Below are positions 14,566-22,667 of a stretch of 24,623 nt of DNA, one piece after another. The first letter of the stretch is position 1, and the number at the start of each line of letters is the position of its first letter. The DNA comes from Bacilli bacterium (lineage in GTDB: Bacteria; Bacillota_I; Bacilli_A; RFN20; CAG-288), in contig CAAGIQ010000237.1 in assembly GCA_900769965.1 (NCBI GenBank), positions 1 to 24,623 on the forward strand, written 5' to 3'. The notes under the pieces are model-generated. The model was not told the DNA's origin. It saw nothing but the letters and a program-made list of their open reading frames with translations, and ran no database searches. The position numbers and the translations under genes were made by a program.

Positions 14566-15531
14566 ATGGAAGATTTAATTAACATTTTAAAAGTTCTTTT
14601 GTTCGGAATTATCGAAGGAATCACTGAATGGTTACCAGTTTCGTCAACAGGACACATGATCATTTTAGAAGAATGGTTAAATATCGAAGAGACTTTCGGT
14701 AAGGAATTCTGGAGCTTATTTTTAGTAGTTATTCAACTAGGAGCGATAATGGCTGTTCTTTTCACCTTCATCAAAAAGATTTGGCCGTTTGGAAAAAGCA
14801 AAACCAAAGAAGAGAAGAGAAAGATTTGGATGTTATTAGTTAACATTATAATCGCCTGTCTTCCAGCCGCTGTAGCCGGATTATTCCTCGATGATCTACT
14901 AGATCAATATCTTATGAACTTCATCACAGTATCTATTACACTTATAATTTACGGTGTCTTGTTCATAGTTTTAGAGACGTATTTCAAAAAGAAGAATCAA
15001 GAATTTAAGACTAGCGACATTTATGCGATGTCGATTAAAACTGCCTTTATAATAGGTTGTGCGCAGATTCTTGCCTTGATTCCTGGTACTTCTAGAAGCG
15101 GAATCACAATCTTAGCCGCTATGCTTATAGGTTGTGATAGAAAAGTTGCTGCGGAGTTCTCTTTCCTAGTAGCAATTCCAATCATGTTTGGAGCATCTGG
15201 CTTAAAAACTGTTAAGTTCATGATGTCGGGAAGCGAATTAACAACTGATCAATTTGTCTACCTCTTGTTTGGGTGTATCGTTGCTTTCCTAGTAAGTATT
15301 CTTACAATTAAATACTTCTTGAAGTTCATCAACCGCAACACCTTCATAAGTTTCGGTTACTACCGTATCGCTTTAGGAGTGTTATTGATAACTTACTTCC
15401 TAGTCACTACATTAGTTAACAATGCTAATTACGATGTTCTTAACTACTTGATGTCGATAAGCGACAACAATTTTCAAAACATATCATCTCTAGTGGGAAA
15501 TCTCTCCCACTTTTTATTTTTATCGAGATAG
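14566..15531 (+). CDS. uppP: Undecaprenyl-diphosphatase, with C-terminal extension through a terminator
   Basis: Integral membrane phosphatase that dephosphorylates undecaprenyl diphosphate to recycle the lipid carrier for cell-wall and envelope glycans. Signatures: GIIEGITEWLPVSSTGH (14-30, the E-x3-E motif) and PGTSRSGIT (173-181) with the catalytic serine/arginine loop; several hydrophobic helices lie between. The recognisable family core ends near residue 283 (B. subtilis UppP is about 276 long), but the frame continues for about 38 polar residues. The last 14 codons run through a complete intrinsic terminator (15492-15520) and stop only at 15529-15531. Poor SD, so likely coupled to the preceding gene. 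The extension could be real, a lost stop, or a frameshift near 15400, since TAG and TAA occur in the other frames there. Confidence 0.93.
   Translation: MEDLINILKVLLFGIIEGITEWLPVSSTGHMIILEEWLNIEETFGKEFWSLFLVVIQLGAIMAVLFTFIKKIWPFGKSKTKEEKRKIWMLLVNIIIACLPAAVAGLFLDDLLDQYLMNFITVSITLIIYGVLFIVLETYFKKKNQEFKTSDIYAMSIKTAFIIGCAQILALIPGTSRSGITILAAMLIGCDRKVAAEFSFLVAIPIMFGASGLKTVKFMMSGSELTTDQFVYLLFGCIVAFLVSILTIKYFLKFINRNTFISFGYYRIALGVLLITYFLVTTLVNNANYDVLNYLMSISDNNFQNISSLVGNLSHFLFLSR
15492..15520 (+). terminator. Intrinsic terminator inside the 3' end of uppP
   Basis: AGTGGGA (15492-15498), six-base loop, TCCCACT (15505-15511), then a tract of ten bases with nine T. It lies wholly upstream of the uppP stop codon. 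Confidence 0.85.
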
Positions 15532-15546
15532 TATCAACATATCGAC

Positions 15547-15567
15547 TTATGACAGATTTTGTCATAA
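15547..15567. promoter_or_regulatory. Perfect inverted repeat, TTATGACA-N5-TGTCATAA
   Basis: Eight-base arms, five-base centre, between uppP and the tldD promoter. The T-run that follows is seven bases off the stem, so it is a poor terminator and may be an operator. A similar TGACA/TGTCA dyad occurs at 24589-24606. Confidence 0.4.
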
Positions 15568-15620
15568 ACGATACTTTTTTATGCGTTAAGTTAAAAAAAG
15601 TGGCGAAAATTTTGGTTTTT

Positions 15621-15635
15621 GCAACAACAAGTTGC
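15621..15635. repeat. GCAAC-N5-GTTGC inverted repeat touching the tldD -35
   Basis: Five-base arms (15621-15625, 15631-15635) directly abutting TTGTTT at 15636. Short; could be an operator or chance. Confidence 0.25.
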
Positions 15636-15663
15636 TTGTTTATATACGGTTAAATGATATAAT
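15636..15663 (+). promoter_or_regulatory. Promoter of tldD-tldE
   Basis: TTGTTT (15636-15641), 16-base spacer, consensus TATAAT (15658-15663) with TGA before it (extended -10). Confidence 0.72.
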
Positions 15664-15693
15664 AGGTCTTAATTTAGGAGGGAAAAATTTATT

Positions 15694-17082
15694 ATGATTT
15701 CCAAGAAATTAGCGTTAGACGTACTTAACGAATCCTTGAAATCTGGTGCTGAATTTGCTGAACTTTACATTCAAAACAAATACGTTCACGCCATCTCTTT
15801 ATCTTTTAGAAGAGTTGATAGCATCAGTTCCAAATTGATCTATGGTTGTGGTTTACGTCTAATAAAAGGAGATTCTCAGGTTTATGGATACACCTCAGAT
15901 CTATCTCGTAATTCACTTATGAAATTAGCTTCCTCTCTTTCCGCTTCATTTGACGGCGAGAGAATAAAAGAAGTGAAGGAACTTAGAATAGTTCCAAATC
16001 CAAAACATCATAGACCACTTAAAGGTCATGATAGCTTATCTACCGAAGATAAGATCAGCTACTTAAAGAAAGCTGAAAAAGCTATGTATGATTATTCACC
16101 ATTAATCATGAACGCTTCCGTTAGCTTATTAGAGAACGATGAAGATGTCTTCATCTACAACTCTAAAGGTAGATTAGTTAAAGACAACAGAGTAAGAACC
16201 AGATTAGCTGTCGGTGCTGTTGCCAGTAAAGACGGTCAGTTCGAAACTGCTTTTGAAGGTCCAGGTGCTTCAAAAGGTCTCGAATTCTTAGATGAAATCG
16301 ATATTGTTGAATTAGCTACTCAATGTGCTAAAACCGCCTGCGATTTACTCGATGCTCCAGAATGTCCATCGGGTAAGATGCCAGTTATCATCGGTAACAA
16401 ATTCGGTGGAGTTTTATTCCACGAAGCTTGTGGACACCCACTTGAAGCGACTGCTATCTCCCATAACGCTTCTGTTTTTGCAGGTAAGTTAGGTCAAAAG
16501 ATCGCTTCTGATGTCGTTACCGCTATCGATGATGGTACTATCGAAAACGCTTGGGGTTCTTCTAACTTCGACGATGAAGGTAACAAGACCACCAAGAACG
16601 TCTTAATCAAGAACGGTATCTTAGTTAACTACATGATTGATGACTACGATGGTAAGAGACTCAATCTTCCTTCTACCGGTGCTTGTAGAAGAGAATCTTA
16701 TAAATATAAACCAGTTACTAGAATGACTAACACCTTCATAGCTAACGGTAAATCTACAAAAGAAGAGATTATCAAAGCTACGAAGTACGGTTTATACTGC
16801 GAATCGTTTAACGGCGGTTCAGTAGATCCAGCTACAGATAAATTCAACTTCACCGCTTCGAAAGCTTACATCGTTAAAGATGGTAAGATCGACCACTTAG
16901 TAAGAGCTGCTTCCTTAGTTGGTTACGGTTATGAAATCTTGCCGAAGATCGATATGGTCGCTAACGACTGCGCTCGTGGCGAAGGTATGTGTGGTGCTGC
17001 TTCAGGCTCAGTTCCAGCCGATGTCGGTCAACCAACCTTAAGAGTTTCTGAGATGACTGTCGGTGGAAGAGGAGGAAATTAA
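15694..17082 (+). CDS. tldD: Metalloprotease TldD
   Basis: Zinc metallopeptidase subunit of the heterodimeric TldD/TldE protease, which degrades unfolded peptides and in some bacteria matures ribosomal peptides such as microcins. The catalytic motif is HEACGH at residues 243-248 (H-E-x3-H), inside FGGVLFHEACGHPLEA; the third ligand is expected from the C-terminal CGAASGSVPADVGQP block (about 437-451). The length of 462 residues is normal. AGGAGGG at 15676-15682 stands 11 bases ahead of the ATG. First gene of a two-gene operon whose second member, tldE, starts two bases after the stop, with its SD inside the tldD end. No peptide-precursor gene is adjacent, so a housekeeping role is the simplest reading. 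Confidence 0.95.
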   Translation: MISKKLALDVLNESLKSGAEFAELYIQNKYVHAISLSFRRVDSISSKLIYGCGLRLIKGDSQVYGYTSDLSRNSLMKLASSLSASFDGERIKEVKELRIVPNPKHHRPLKGHDSLSTEDKISYLKKAEKAMYDYSPLIMNASVSLLENDEDVFIYNSKGRLVKDNRVRTRLAVGAVASKDGQFETAFEGPGASKGLEFLDEIDIVELATQCAKTACDLLDAPECPSGKMPVIIGNKFGGVLFHEACGHPLEATAISHNASVFAGKLGQKIASDVVTAIDDGTIENAWGSSNFDDEGNKTTKNVLIKNGILVNYMIDDYDGKRLNLPSTGACRRESYKYKPVTRMTNTFIANGKSTKEEIIKATKYGLYCESFNGGSVDPATDKFNFTASKAYIVKDGKIDHLVRAASLVGYGYEILPKIDMVANDCARGEGMCGAASGSVPADVGQPTLRVSEMTVGGRGGN

Positions 17083-17084
17083 CG

Positions 17085-18404
17085 ATGTTTACTTCAAAGA
17101 AATTTTTTGCTTTAGCTAAAGAAAAAGGTATCGAACCATTTGAATTAAGATATGTTAAAGGTTCAACTCTTTCTATAGGCGTCTTCCAAGACCAAGTCGA
17201 AGATTATACCTTAGCTACCGATGCCGCCATCTCAGGAAGAGGTATCTATAACGGCAATATCGGCAGTTTCTCTTCCGACAAAGTCGATAATTCTGTCGCT
17301 GAACTCATGGTTAATTCCATCGTTGAAAACGCCACCTATGGACATTCTTTAGATCCAGAATTCTTCATAGGAAAAACCTATAAATATAAAAGAATTCGTT
17401 CCATCTCTAAATTAGATGATGTTAAATCTGAAGATTTAGTAACTCTCTGTAAAGAGATTTCCGCTAAAACAAGAGCTAAAGAGAGCCGTGTAACTAACTG
17501 TGAAGTTAGCTTATCTTTCAGCGATAACGAAAGAATTTTAGAAAATTCCAACGGTTTAAAATTGAAGAGTAAAGAAAAATATATAGTTCTTTACGCTTCG
17601 ACCAAAGTCGTTCAAGGTGAAGAAATTGAAACCGGATTTGATTTTACTATTATCAACGATCTTTCAACTTTCGACGTCGATAAATTCGTCGATGGATTAA
17701 TAAAGAAATCAGTCGATCAACTCGGTGGAGAAGTCATCAAAACCGGCAAGTATAACGTATTATATTCCGAAGAATGTGTCGCTTCCTTGATTCAAGTTTT
17801 GATGTCTAACGTCTCATCTTTTGCGGTTGATCAACACCTCTCTTTATTCGAGGGTAAGGTCGGTCAAAAGATTCTTTCTTCCAAGCTCACCATCGTTGAA
17901 AACCCATATGCTAAGAACGTCTTCGCTTCCTCTTTCGATGATGAAGGTGTCCCAACTCAACGTAAAGTATTGGTCAATAAAGGCGTCTTATCAACTTTTG
18001 TCTACGATCTTGAAATGGCCAAAAAATACGGAGTTACATCAACTGGTAACGCTTCTTTACAAGGTGGAAACATCCGTCCATCTCTAGGCTTTATCGAAGT
18101 TAAGAAAGGTAAGAGATCTAAAGAAGAAATCATCGCTTCTATGAAAAAAGGTGTCTACATCACTTCCTTACAAGGTATGCATGCTGGTATGAATGCCCAA
18201 TCTGGTAACTACTCTTTACAAGCTGCTGGTTTCTACATCGAAGATGGTAAGATCGTTAAACCTGTGTCACTAATTACCGTTTCCGGTAACTTAATTGAAG
18301 ATTTTAACAAGGTTATTGCCGTTGCTTCCGATGCTAAACTTACATATCAAGCTATCGAAGCACCTTCAATCTTGATTAGAGCCCTTTCCATTTCCGGTAA
18401 GTAA
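17085..18404 (+). CDS. tldE: TldE/PmbA protein, partner of TldD
   Basis: Non-catalytic subunit of the TldD/TldE peptidase. It is homologous to TldD in layout (matching pieces: FASSFDDEG here and WGSSNFDDEG in TldD; YNVLYSEECVASLI here where TldD has the HExxxH helix), but there is no HExxxH, as expected for TldE. Conserved PmbA-type segments include GVTSTGNASLQGG, GVYITSLQG and MHAGMNAQSGNYSLQAAG, each in the C-terminal half. Length 439 residues is typical. GGAGG at 17070-17075 inside tldD gives the SD. The two genes are stoichiometric partners and their tight spacing fits. Confidence 0.94.
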   Translation: MFTSKKFFALAKEKGIEPFELRYVKGSTLSIGVFQDQVEDYTLATDAAISGRGIYNGNIGSFSSDKVDNSVAELMVNSIVENATYGHSLDPEFFIGKTYKYKRIRSISKLDDVKSEDLVTLCKEISAKTRAKESRVTNCEVSLSFSDNERILENSNGLKLKSKEKYIVLYASTKVVQGEEIETGFDFTIINDLSTFDVDKFVDGLIKKSVDQLGGEVIKTGKYNVLYSEECVASLIQVLMSNVSSFAVDQHLSLFEGKVGQKILSSKLTIVENPYAKNVFASSFDDEGVPTQRKVLVNKGVLSTFVYDLEMAKKYGVTSTGNASLQGGNIRPSLGFIEVKKGKRSKEEIIASMKKGVYITSLQGMHAGMNAQSGNYSLQAAGFYIEDGKIVKPVSLITVSGNLIEDFNKVIAVASDAKLTYQAIEAPSILIRALSISGK

Positions 18405-18416
18405 TCTATTATTTTG

Positions 18417-18449
18417 CTCCCTTGAGTTTTATAAGCTTTAGGGAGTTTT
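18417..18449 (+). terminator. Intrinsic terminator after tldE
   Basis: CTCCCT (18417-18422) pairs with AGGGAG (18440-18445), followed by TTTT. Loop of 17 bases. Confidence 0.7.
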
Positions 18450-18461
18450 ATAATGCTCGTA

Positions 18462-18488
18462 TTTATATTAGTATTTAACTAATATAAA
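18462..18488. promoter_or_regulatory. Ten-base perfect inverted repeat ahead of degV
   Basis: TTTATATTAG (18462-18471), seven-base centre, CTAATATAAA (18479-18488). It overlaps the likely -35 of the degV promoter, so an operator is the best guess; an AT-only hairpin this weak is a poor terminator. Confidence 0.45.
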
Positions 18489-18508
18489 GATTTTTGGTAT
18501 TATATAAT
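18475..18508 (+). promoter_or_regulatory. Promoter region of the degV-yfhO-prfA-prmC unit
   Basis: TTAACT (18475-18480) is 17 bases from TATTAT (18498-18503); a consensus TATAAT also occurs at 18503-18508 without a good -35. Exact start uncertain. Confidence 0.4.
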
Positions 18509-18534
18509 AGAATTTCATCGAACGGAGGTTTTTT

Positions 18535-19413
18535 ATGGCGAAAATTAAACTTATATGCGATTCCACATCTGATTTATCTGAAGAAATGTATGAAGAATTA
18601 GGAGCTGATGTCGTAAGACTTAAAGTCAATTTCGGACAAGACTCTTTTGTCGATGGAAAAACTATCGACATAGATAGGCTATATAACTTAGTTGAAGAGA
18701 GAAAGATTCTTCCAAAGACCTCTGCGTATTCAATAGCGGAATTCCAAGATGTTTTTGCTAAGTATTTTTCTGAAGGTTATCAAATAATATTTGTTTCGAT
18801 CTCTTCGGAATTCTCATCTAGTTTTAATAACGCTTTAGTTGCTGCGTCTACTTTTGAAGGTCATGAGAACGATTTTAGAGGTTTAGATTCCCGTTCCTTA
18901 TCTTCTGGCATCGGCATTCAACTATTTAAGATCAAAGATGATATCGATCAAGGTTTCTCTCTTGAGGAAGTTTATTCAAGAGCTTTAGATAGAGTCGATA
19001 GAGTTAACGCTGAATTCGTTGTCGATACGATGGATTACCTTTATAAAGGTGGAAGATGCTCGAGTTTAAGTTACTATGTCGGTAACATCCTTTCCTTGCA
19101 TCCAATCATTCGAGTTGAAAAAGGAAAGATGGTCGTCCATAAGCTTTCTAGAGGTAAACTATTTAAAGGGATGGATTTCCAAATTCAAGAATTACGCGCT
19201 CAAGTTGAAAACGATAACGTCGAATTAGATAGAGTGTTTGTAACCCATTCAAAAAACGAAGAGGGAGCTAAGTACATCAAAGAGAAATTATCTTCGTTTA
19301 TAGACCCTTCAAAAATCGTTATTACCGAAGCCGGTTGTATCGTTTCTTCCCACTGCGGAAAAGGTACTATAGGTATTTTATATATTACGAAAAATATAGT
19401 TATTGGTGCATAG
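18535..19413 (+). CDS. DegV family (FakB-like) fatty-acid-binding protein
   Basis: Soluble two-domain protein of 292 residues. DegV/FakB proteins bind a fatty acid and present it to the kinase FakA for phosphorylation and entry into phospholipids. Family marks: IKLICDSTSDLS (4-15), the hydroxylated TSAYS loop (62-66; usually TSQPS), the GGRCSS segment in the middle (usually GGRI), and SSHCGKGTIGI near the C terminus (usually THTGPGALGI). The Cys in the last two motifs departs from the common form. SD CGGAGG eight bases before the ATG. The stop is immediately followed by the start of the YfhO-like gene. No fakA is in the window, so the fatty-acid role is by family only. Confidence 0.88.
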   Translation: MAKIKLICDSTSDLSEEMYEELGADVVRLKVNFGQDSFVDGKTIDIDRLYNLVEERKILPKTSAYSIAEFQDVFAKYFSEGYQIIFVSISSEFSSSFNNALVAASTFEGHENDFRGLDSRSLSSGIGIQLFKIKDDIDQGFSLEEVYSRALDRVDRVNAEFVVDTMDYLYKGGRCSSLSYYVGNILSLHPIIRVEKGKMVVHKLSRGKLFKGMDFQIQELRAQVENDNVELDRVFVTHSKNEEGAKYIKEKLSSFIDPSKIVITEAGCIVSSHCGKGTIGILYITKNIVIGA

Positions 19414-22400
19414 ATGGATATTGTTGTTAAAGCTAGGAATTTAGCTTTTGAGTTTTTTGAAAGAGCTAAATGTTTTTATTATGATTTGCCTGCAATCGTT
19501 AAAAACTTATTTAAAAAGGCGAAGAGAAACGAGTTATGTCAAGTTTCTTTACTTCTTTTTATAGTCTCTTTATTGATATTAGGTTACTCTTTGATTACTA
19601 GAGGTTTCACCGTTCCTTTCGGAGGTGATTTTGCCATTCAAGGTATGACTTTTATCTTTAACGGGTACGATGATTGGCATTACTTTTTTAAAACTGGAAT
19701 CTTTCCTCAATGGGACACTTCAGGGTTTTTAGGCGCCTCTAATATCGGATCTAATTCGTTCTATTACCTTTTTGATCCGTTCTTCTTAGCAATGCTTATA
19801 TTCCCACGTTCATGGTTACTTCAAATTCAAACGATTATGATGATCGTTAAGCTCGTTCTTGGCGGTGTGTTTTTCTATATGCTTGTTAGCGAGTTTAACG
19901 TTTCTACTAACGTTAAGAAGATGAGTGCTGTCGCCTATGCTTTTTCAGGTTGGACTATGTACTATCTCTGGTTCTTCCACTTCCAAGAGATTGCTACAGT
20001 TTTCCCGTTGATGCTTCTAGGAGTTGAAAAAGTATTAAAAAAGCGTGACCCACGCATGCTTATTTTCTCCTTAGCCTTTATGGCGTTAATCAATTACTTC
20101 TTCTTTTTCTCGTTAACAGTACTTACTTTTGTCTACGCTATATGTAGGTTTATTCAAGTTTGTAAAAATAACGATTCCGATACCAATATGGCGATTATAG
20201 GAAGCGGATTTTTAGGGTTCTTAGCGGGAGTTCTTATTTCAGGAGCTATCCTCCTTCCGTGCGTTTTAGTCGACTTAGATATGCCGAGAACCACTTCTTC
20301 CTCATATTTAAAAGACTTCTTCGCTTTAGAGGGTATAGCTGAAAAACTAAAATATTTATTCACTTGGAAAGAAACTGAAAAGTATAAAGGAACATATCCT
20401 TTAGCTTCTTTCTTGTTTATTAACGACAACTGTTTCCAACAATCTCTATTTTCTACTAGAGGTTATGATAACGCTGGAAGTAGCATCTATATCTTTATGC
20501 CTTTAGCGCTTATGGTTCTTCCTTCTTTAGTCGATGCTTGTAAAAAGAAGCAATTCAGTCAAATCATTTACTTTATAATTGGAGCTTTCTTCCTCTTCAC
20601 GCCTTTTGCTTATTATCTTTTACACGCTTTTGTTCAGGCTTATGGAAGATGGGAAATCTTTATAGTTGCTATACTTATCTTGCTTGTAGCTACTCATTAC
20701 GATTCTGTTATCGAGAATGGAAGAAGATTTGTTCTAGATATATCTTTTGTAATACTTATGGGTTTATCTATCTACATCGCTTATATGGCTTTGTTCGTTT
20801 TCCCAGAGGAGTATTCTTCTTTGAAAGAGTTACTAGATGTTCAAAAGATCGTCATTCCTTGTCAACTAGCTTGGACTACAGCGGTCTATGTAATTATTAG
20901 GCTAAGAATCAAGAAGAAGACCTTTACTCACGACATGATTTACGTCGTCGCTTTAGAAGCTATTCTTATGGGAAACGTTACTATTCAAGGTCAAGGAATT
21001 CTTCAATATAAGAACGTCTATGGCGGAATGGCTGACGCCAGATATGAAAACAAAATTGTCGAAAGACTTAATGAGAACGATCCTTCTTTCTTCCGCATGT
21101 TTAACTCGATGGCGGATAGAGATGATTGTAACTTAGCGATGTTCTTAGGAAATAATGGAATTGCTACTTTCCACTCCGTTTACAATTTCGATACCAAAGA
21201 TCTTATCGATTGGTCGAGAATATCTTATTCCTACGGCAACTGGTCCATGGGTGTTCACGAGAAGAGAATGAACTTAGATACCTTGTTAGGCGTTAAGTAT
21301 TACTTGTTGAAGAAAGATGATGTTAACGTTCCTTATAACTCTGTAAACGTCTGCTCTTTAGATGAATACGATGTAAAGTTAAAAGAGCTTCTTTATCCAT
21401 ATAACGAGAAATCTAACTTCGCTTTATACCTCAACAAAAACTTTATCGATACCTTCTTCGTATACGACAAATTTATCTCGAGTTCTTCTTTCTCTTATTC
21501 TAGAAGCGAGAACGATAACGAGATCAACTATTTAAAGAGCGCGATTATCGATAAGGAAGAACTTGCTAAAGAAGAAAATCAAGCGATAAAGAGTTTATTT
21601 GTAGGTAACAAGCTCTATAACATGAATAATTCTTCTTGCAACGTCAAGATTTACCGCTCTAACTGGGACAGCCAAGAAAAAGGCGGAGCTTTAAGACGTT
21701 ATTCTAAGGATATGTCCGATGCTGAATACATCTTAAAAAATCCAGATTACGATAAAGATATCGGAAGATATAACTCTCCTGAATATGGATTTATCTATCC
21801 AGGTGATACCGTTTCTTCATTTAACGGAACTGTAGTTTATCACGACGGCTATCAAACCGAAGAGGAGAATAACAGCCACTCCGGTCCAGCTAATAAAGGT
21901 TTGCCATACTTCTCGAAGATCGTTATCGAGCCTTATAACTACATCGAAGCGGGATCTTATGTTTCAGTTAACTTTAAGTTTGGTTACAACGTCGACTTCT
22001 ATTTCTACGATGAAAATGGCGAAGTTATAACTCACGACATCCACATGTTAAACGGATACGATAAGACTTACGACTGGAAGAACGCTAGAGGTTTTTACAC
22101 CGACAGAAAAGTTTCAAAAATCATCGGAGTCTTTAAAGATAACTTAGCTAAGACTGATACGACTATTCCTTTACCAAGAGTTCAATATCAAACCTATGAA
22201 GATTTCGATAAAGACATCTCTAGATTGGCGTTAGAAAGAGAAAAGATTACAGTTAATTCTCGTAACTCCGATTCGATCGATTTCAATACTAACTTTGAAG
22301 ATAATAAACTTGTAGTAATGAATATCCCTTATCAAGAAGGTTGGTCTTTGAAAGTCGAAGTTGAAGAAGAAGGTGAAGTTAGATATCAAAACGTTAACCT

Positions 22401-22617
22401 CTTTAAAGCTCAAGGTGGTTTACTAGGCTTTATCGCTAATACGGATTCCCAACACTACATCCTTTCGTTTGAGACTCCAGGACTTAAGATCGGTTTAACA
22501 TTAACTAGCGGTGGACTAGCTATAAGCGCCATCCTATTTGGAATCTACGATCAGAAGAGCAAATTCAACAAGATGATGCGTCAATTCTATAAGAGTTTAA
22601 GCCTTGAGATTTTGTAG
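19414..22617 (+). CDS. YfhO-like giant membrane protein (GT-C type glycosyltransferase)
   Basis: A 1067-residue polytopic protein. The first transmembrane helix is at about 43-62; it is followed by the extracytoplasmic PFGGDFAIQ loop (68-76) whose Asp72 sits where GT-C enzymes keep a catalytic acid, and then by about a dozen further helices to about residue 515. Residues about 530-1020 form a large outside domain, and a last helix (about 1024-1045) precedes a basic tail. This layout and the FSGW, FPLMLLG and FFFFSLTVL blocks match YfhO, which in B. subtilis glycosylates lipoteichoic acid with an undecaprenyl-linked sugar. The start ATG touches the degV stop (TAGATG) without a clear SD, so translation is likely coupled. 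The acceptor here is unknown; it could be another surface polymer. Confidence 0.82.
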   Translation: MDIVVKARNLAFEFFERAKCFYYDLPAIVKNLFKKAKRNELCQVSLLLFIVSLLILGYSLITRGFTVPFGGDFAIQGMTFIFNGYDDWHYFFKTGIFPQWDTSGFLGASNIGSNSFYYLFDPFFLAMLIFPRSWLLQIQTIMMIVKLVLGGVFFYMLVSEFNVSTNVKKMSAVAYAFSGWTMYYLWFFHFQEIATVFPLMLLGVEKVLKKRDPRMLIFSLAFMALINYFFFFSLTVLTFVYAICRFIQVCKNNDSDTNMAIIGSGFLGFLAGVLISGAILLPCVLVDLDMPRTTSSSYLKDFFALEGIAEKLKYLFTWKETEKYKGTYPLASFLFINDNCFQQSLFSTRGYDNAGSSIYIFMPLALMVLPSLVDACKKKQFSQIIYFIIGAFFLFTPFAYYLLHAFVQAYGRWEIFIVAILILLVATHYDSVIENGRRFVLDISFVILMGLSIYIAYMALFVFPEEYSSLKELLDVQKIVIPCQLAWTTAVYVIIRLRIKKKTFTHDMIYVVALEAILMGNVTIQGQGILQYKNVYGGMADARYENKIVERLNENDPSFFRMFNSMADRDDCNLAMFLGNNGIATFHSVYNFDTKDLIDWSRISYSYGNWSMGVHEKRMNLDTLLGVKYYLLKKDDVNVPYNSVNVCSLDEYDVKLKELLYPYNEKSNFALYLNKNFIDTFFVYDKFISSSSFSYSRSENDNEINYLKSAIIDKEELAKEENQAIKSLFVGNKLYNMNNSSCNVKIYRSNWDSQEKGGALRRYSKDMSDAEYILKNPDYDKDIGRYNSPEYGFIYPGDTVSSFNGTVVYHDGYQTEEENNSHSGPANKGLPYFSKIVIEPYNYIEAGSYVSVNFKFGYNVDFYFYDENGEVITHDIHMLNGYDKTYDWKNARGFYTDRKVSKIIGVFKDNLAKTDTTIPLPRVQYQTYEDFDKDISRLALEREKITVNSRNSDSIDFNTNFEDNKLVVMNIPYQEGWSLKVEVEEEGEVRYQNVNLFKAQGGLLGFIANTDSQHYILSFETPGLKIGLTLTSGGLAISAILFGIYDQKSKFNKMMRQFYKSLSLEIL

Positions 22618-22667
22618 CGTTCAGTTATTCTTATTCGTTATAAAAATCAAAATAAAGGAGAAATAAT

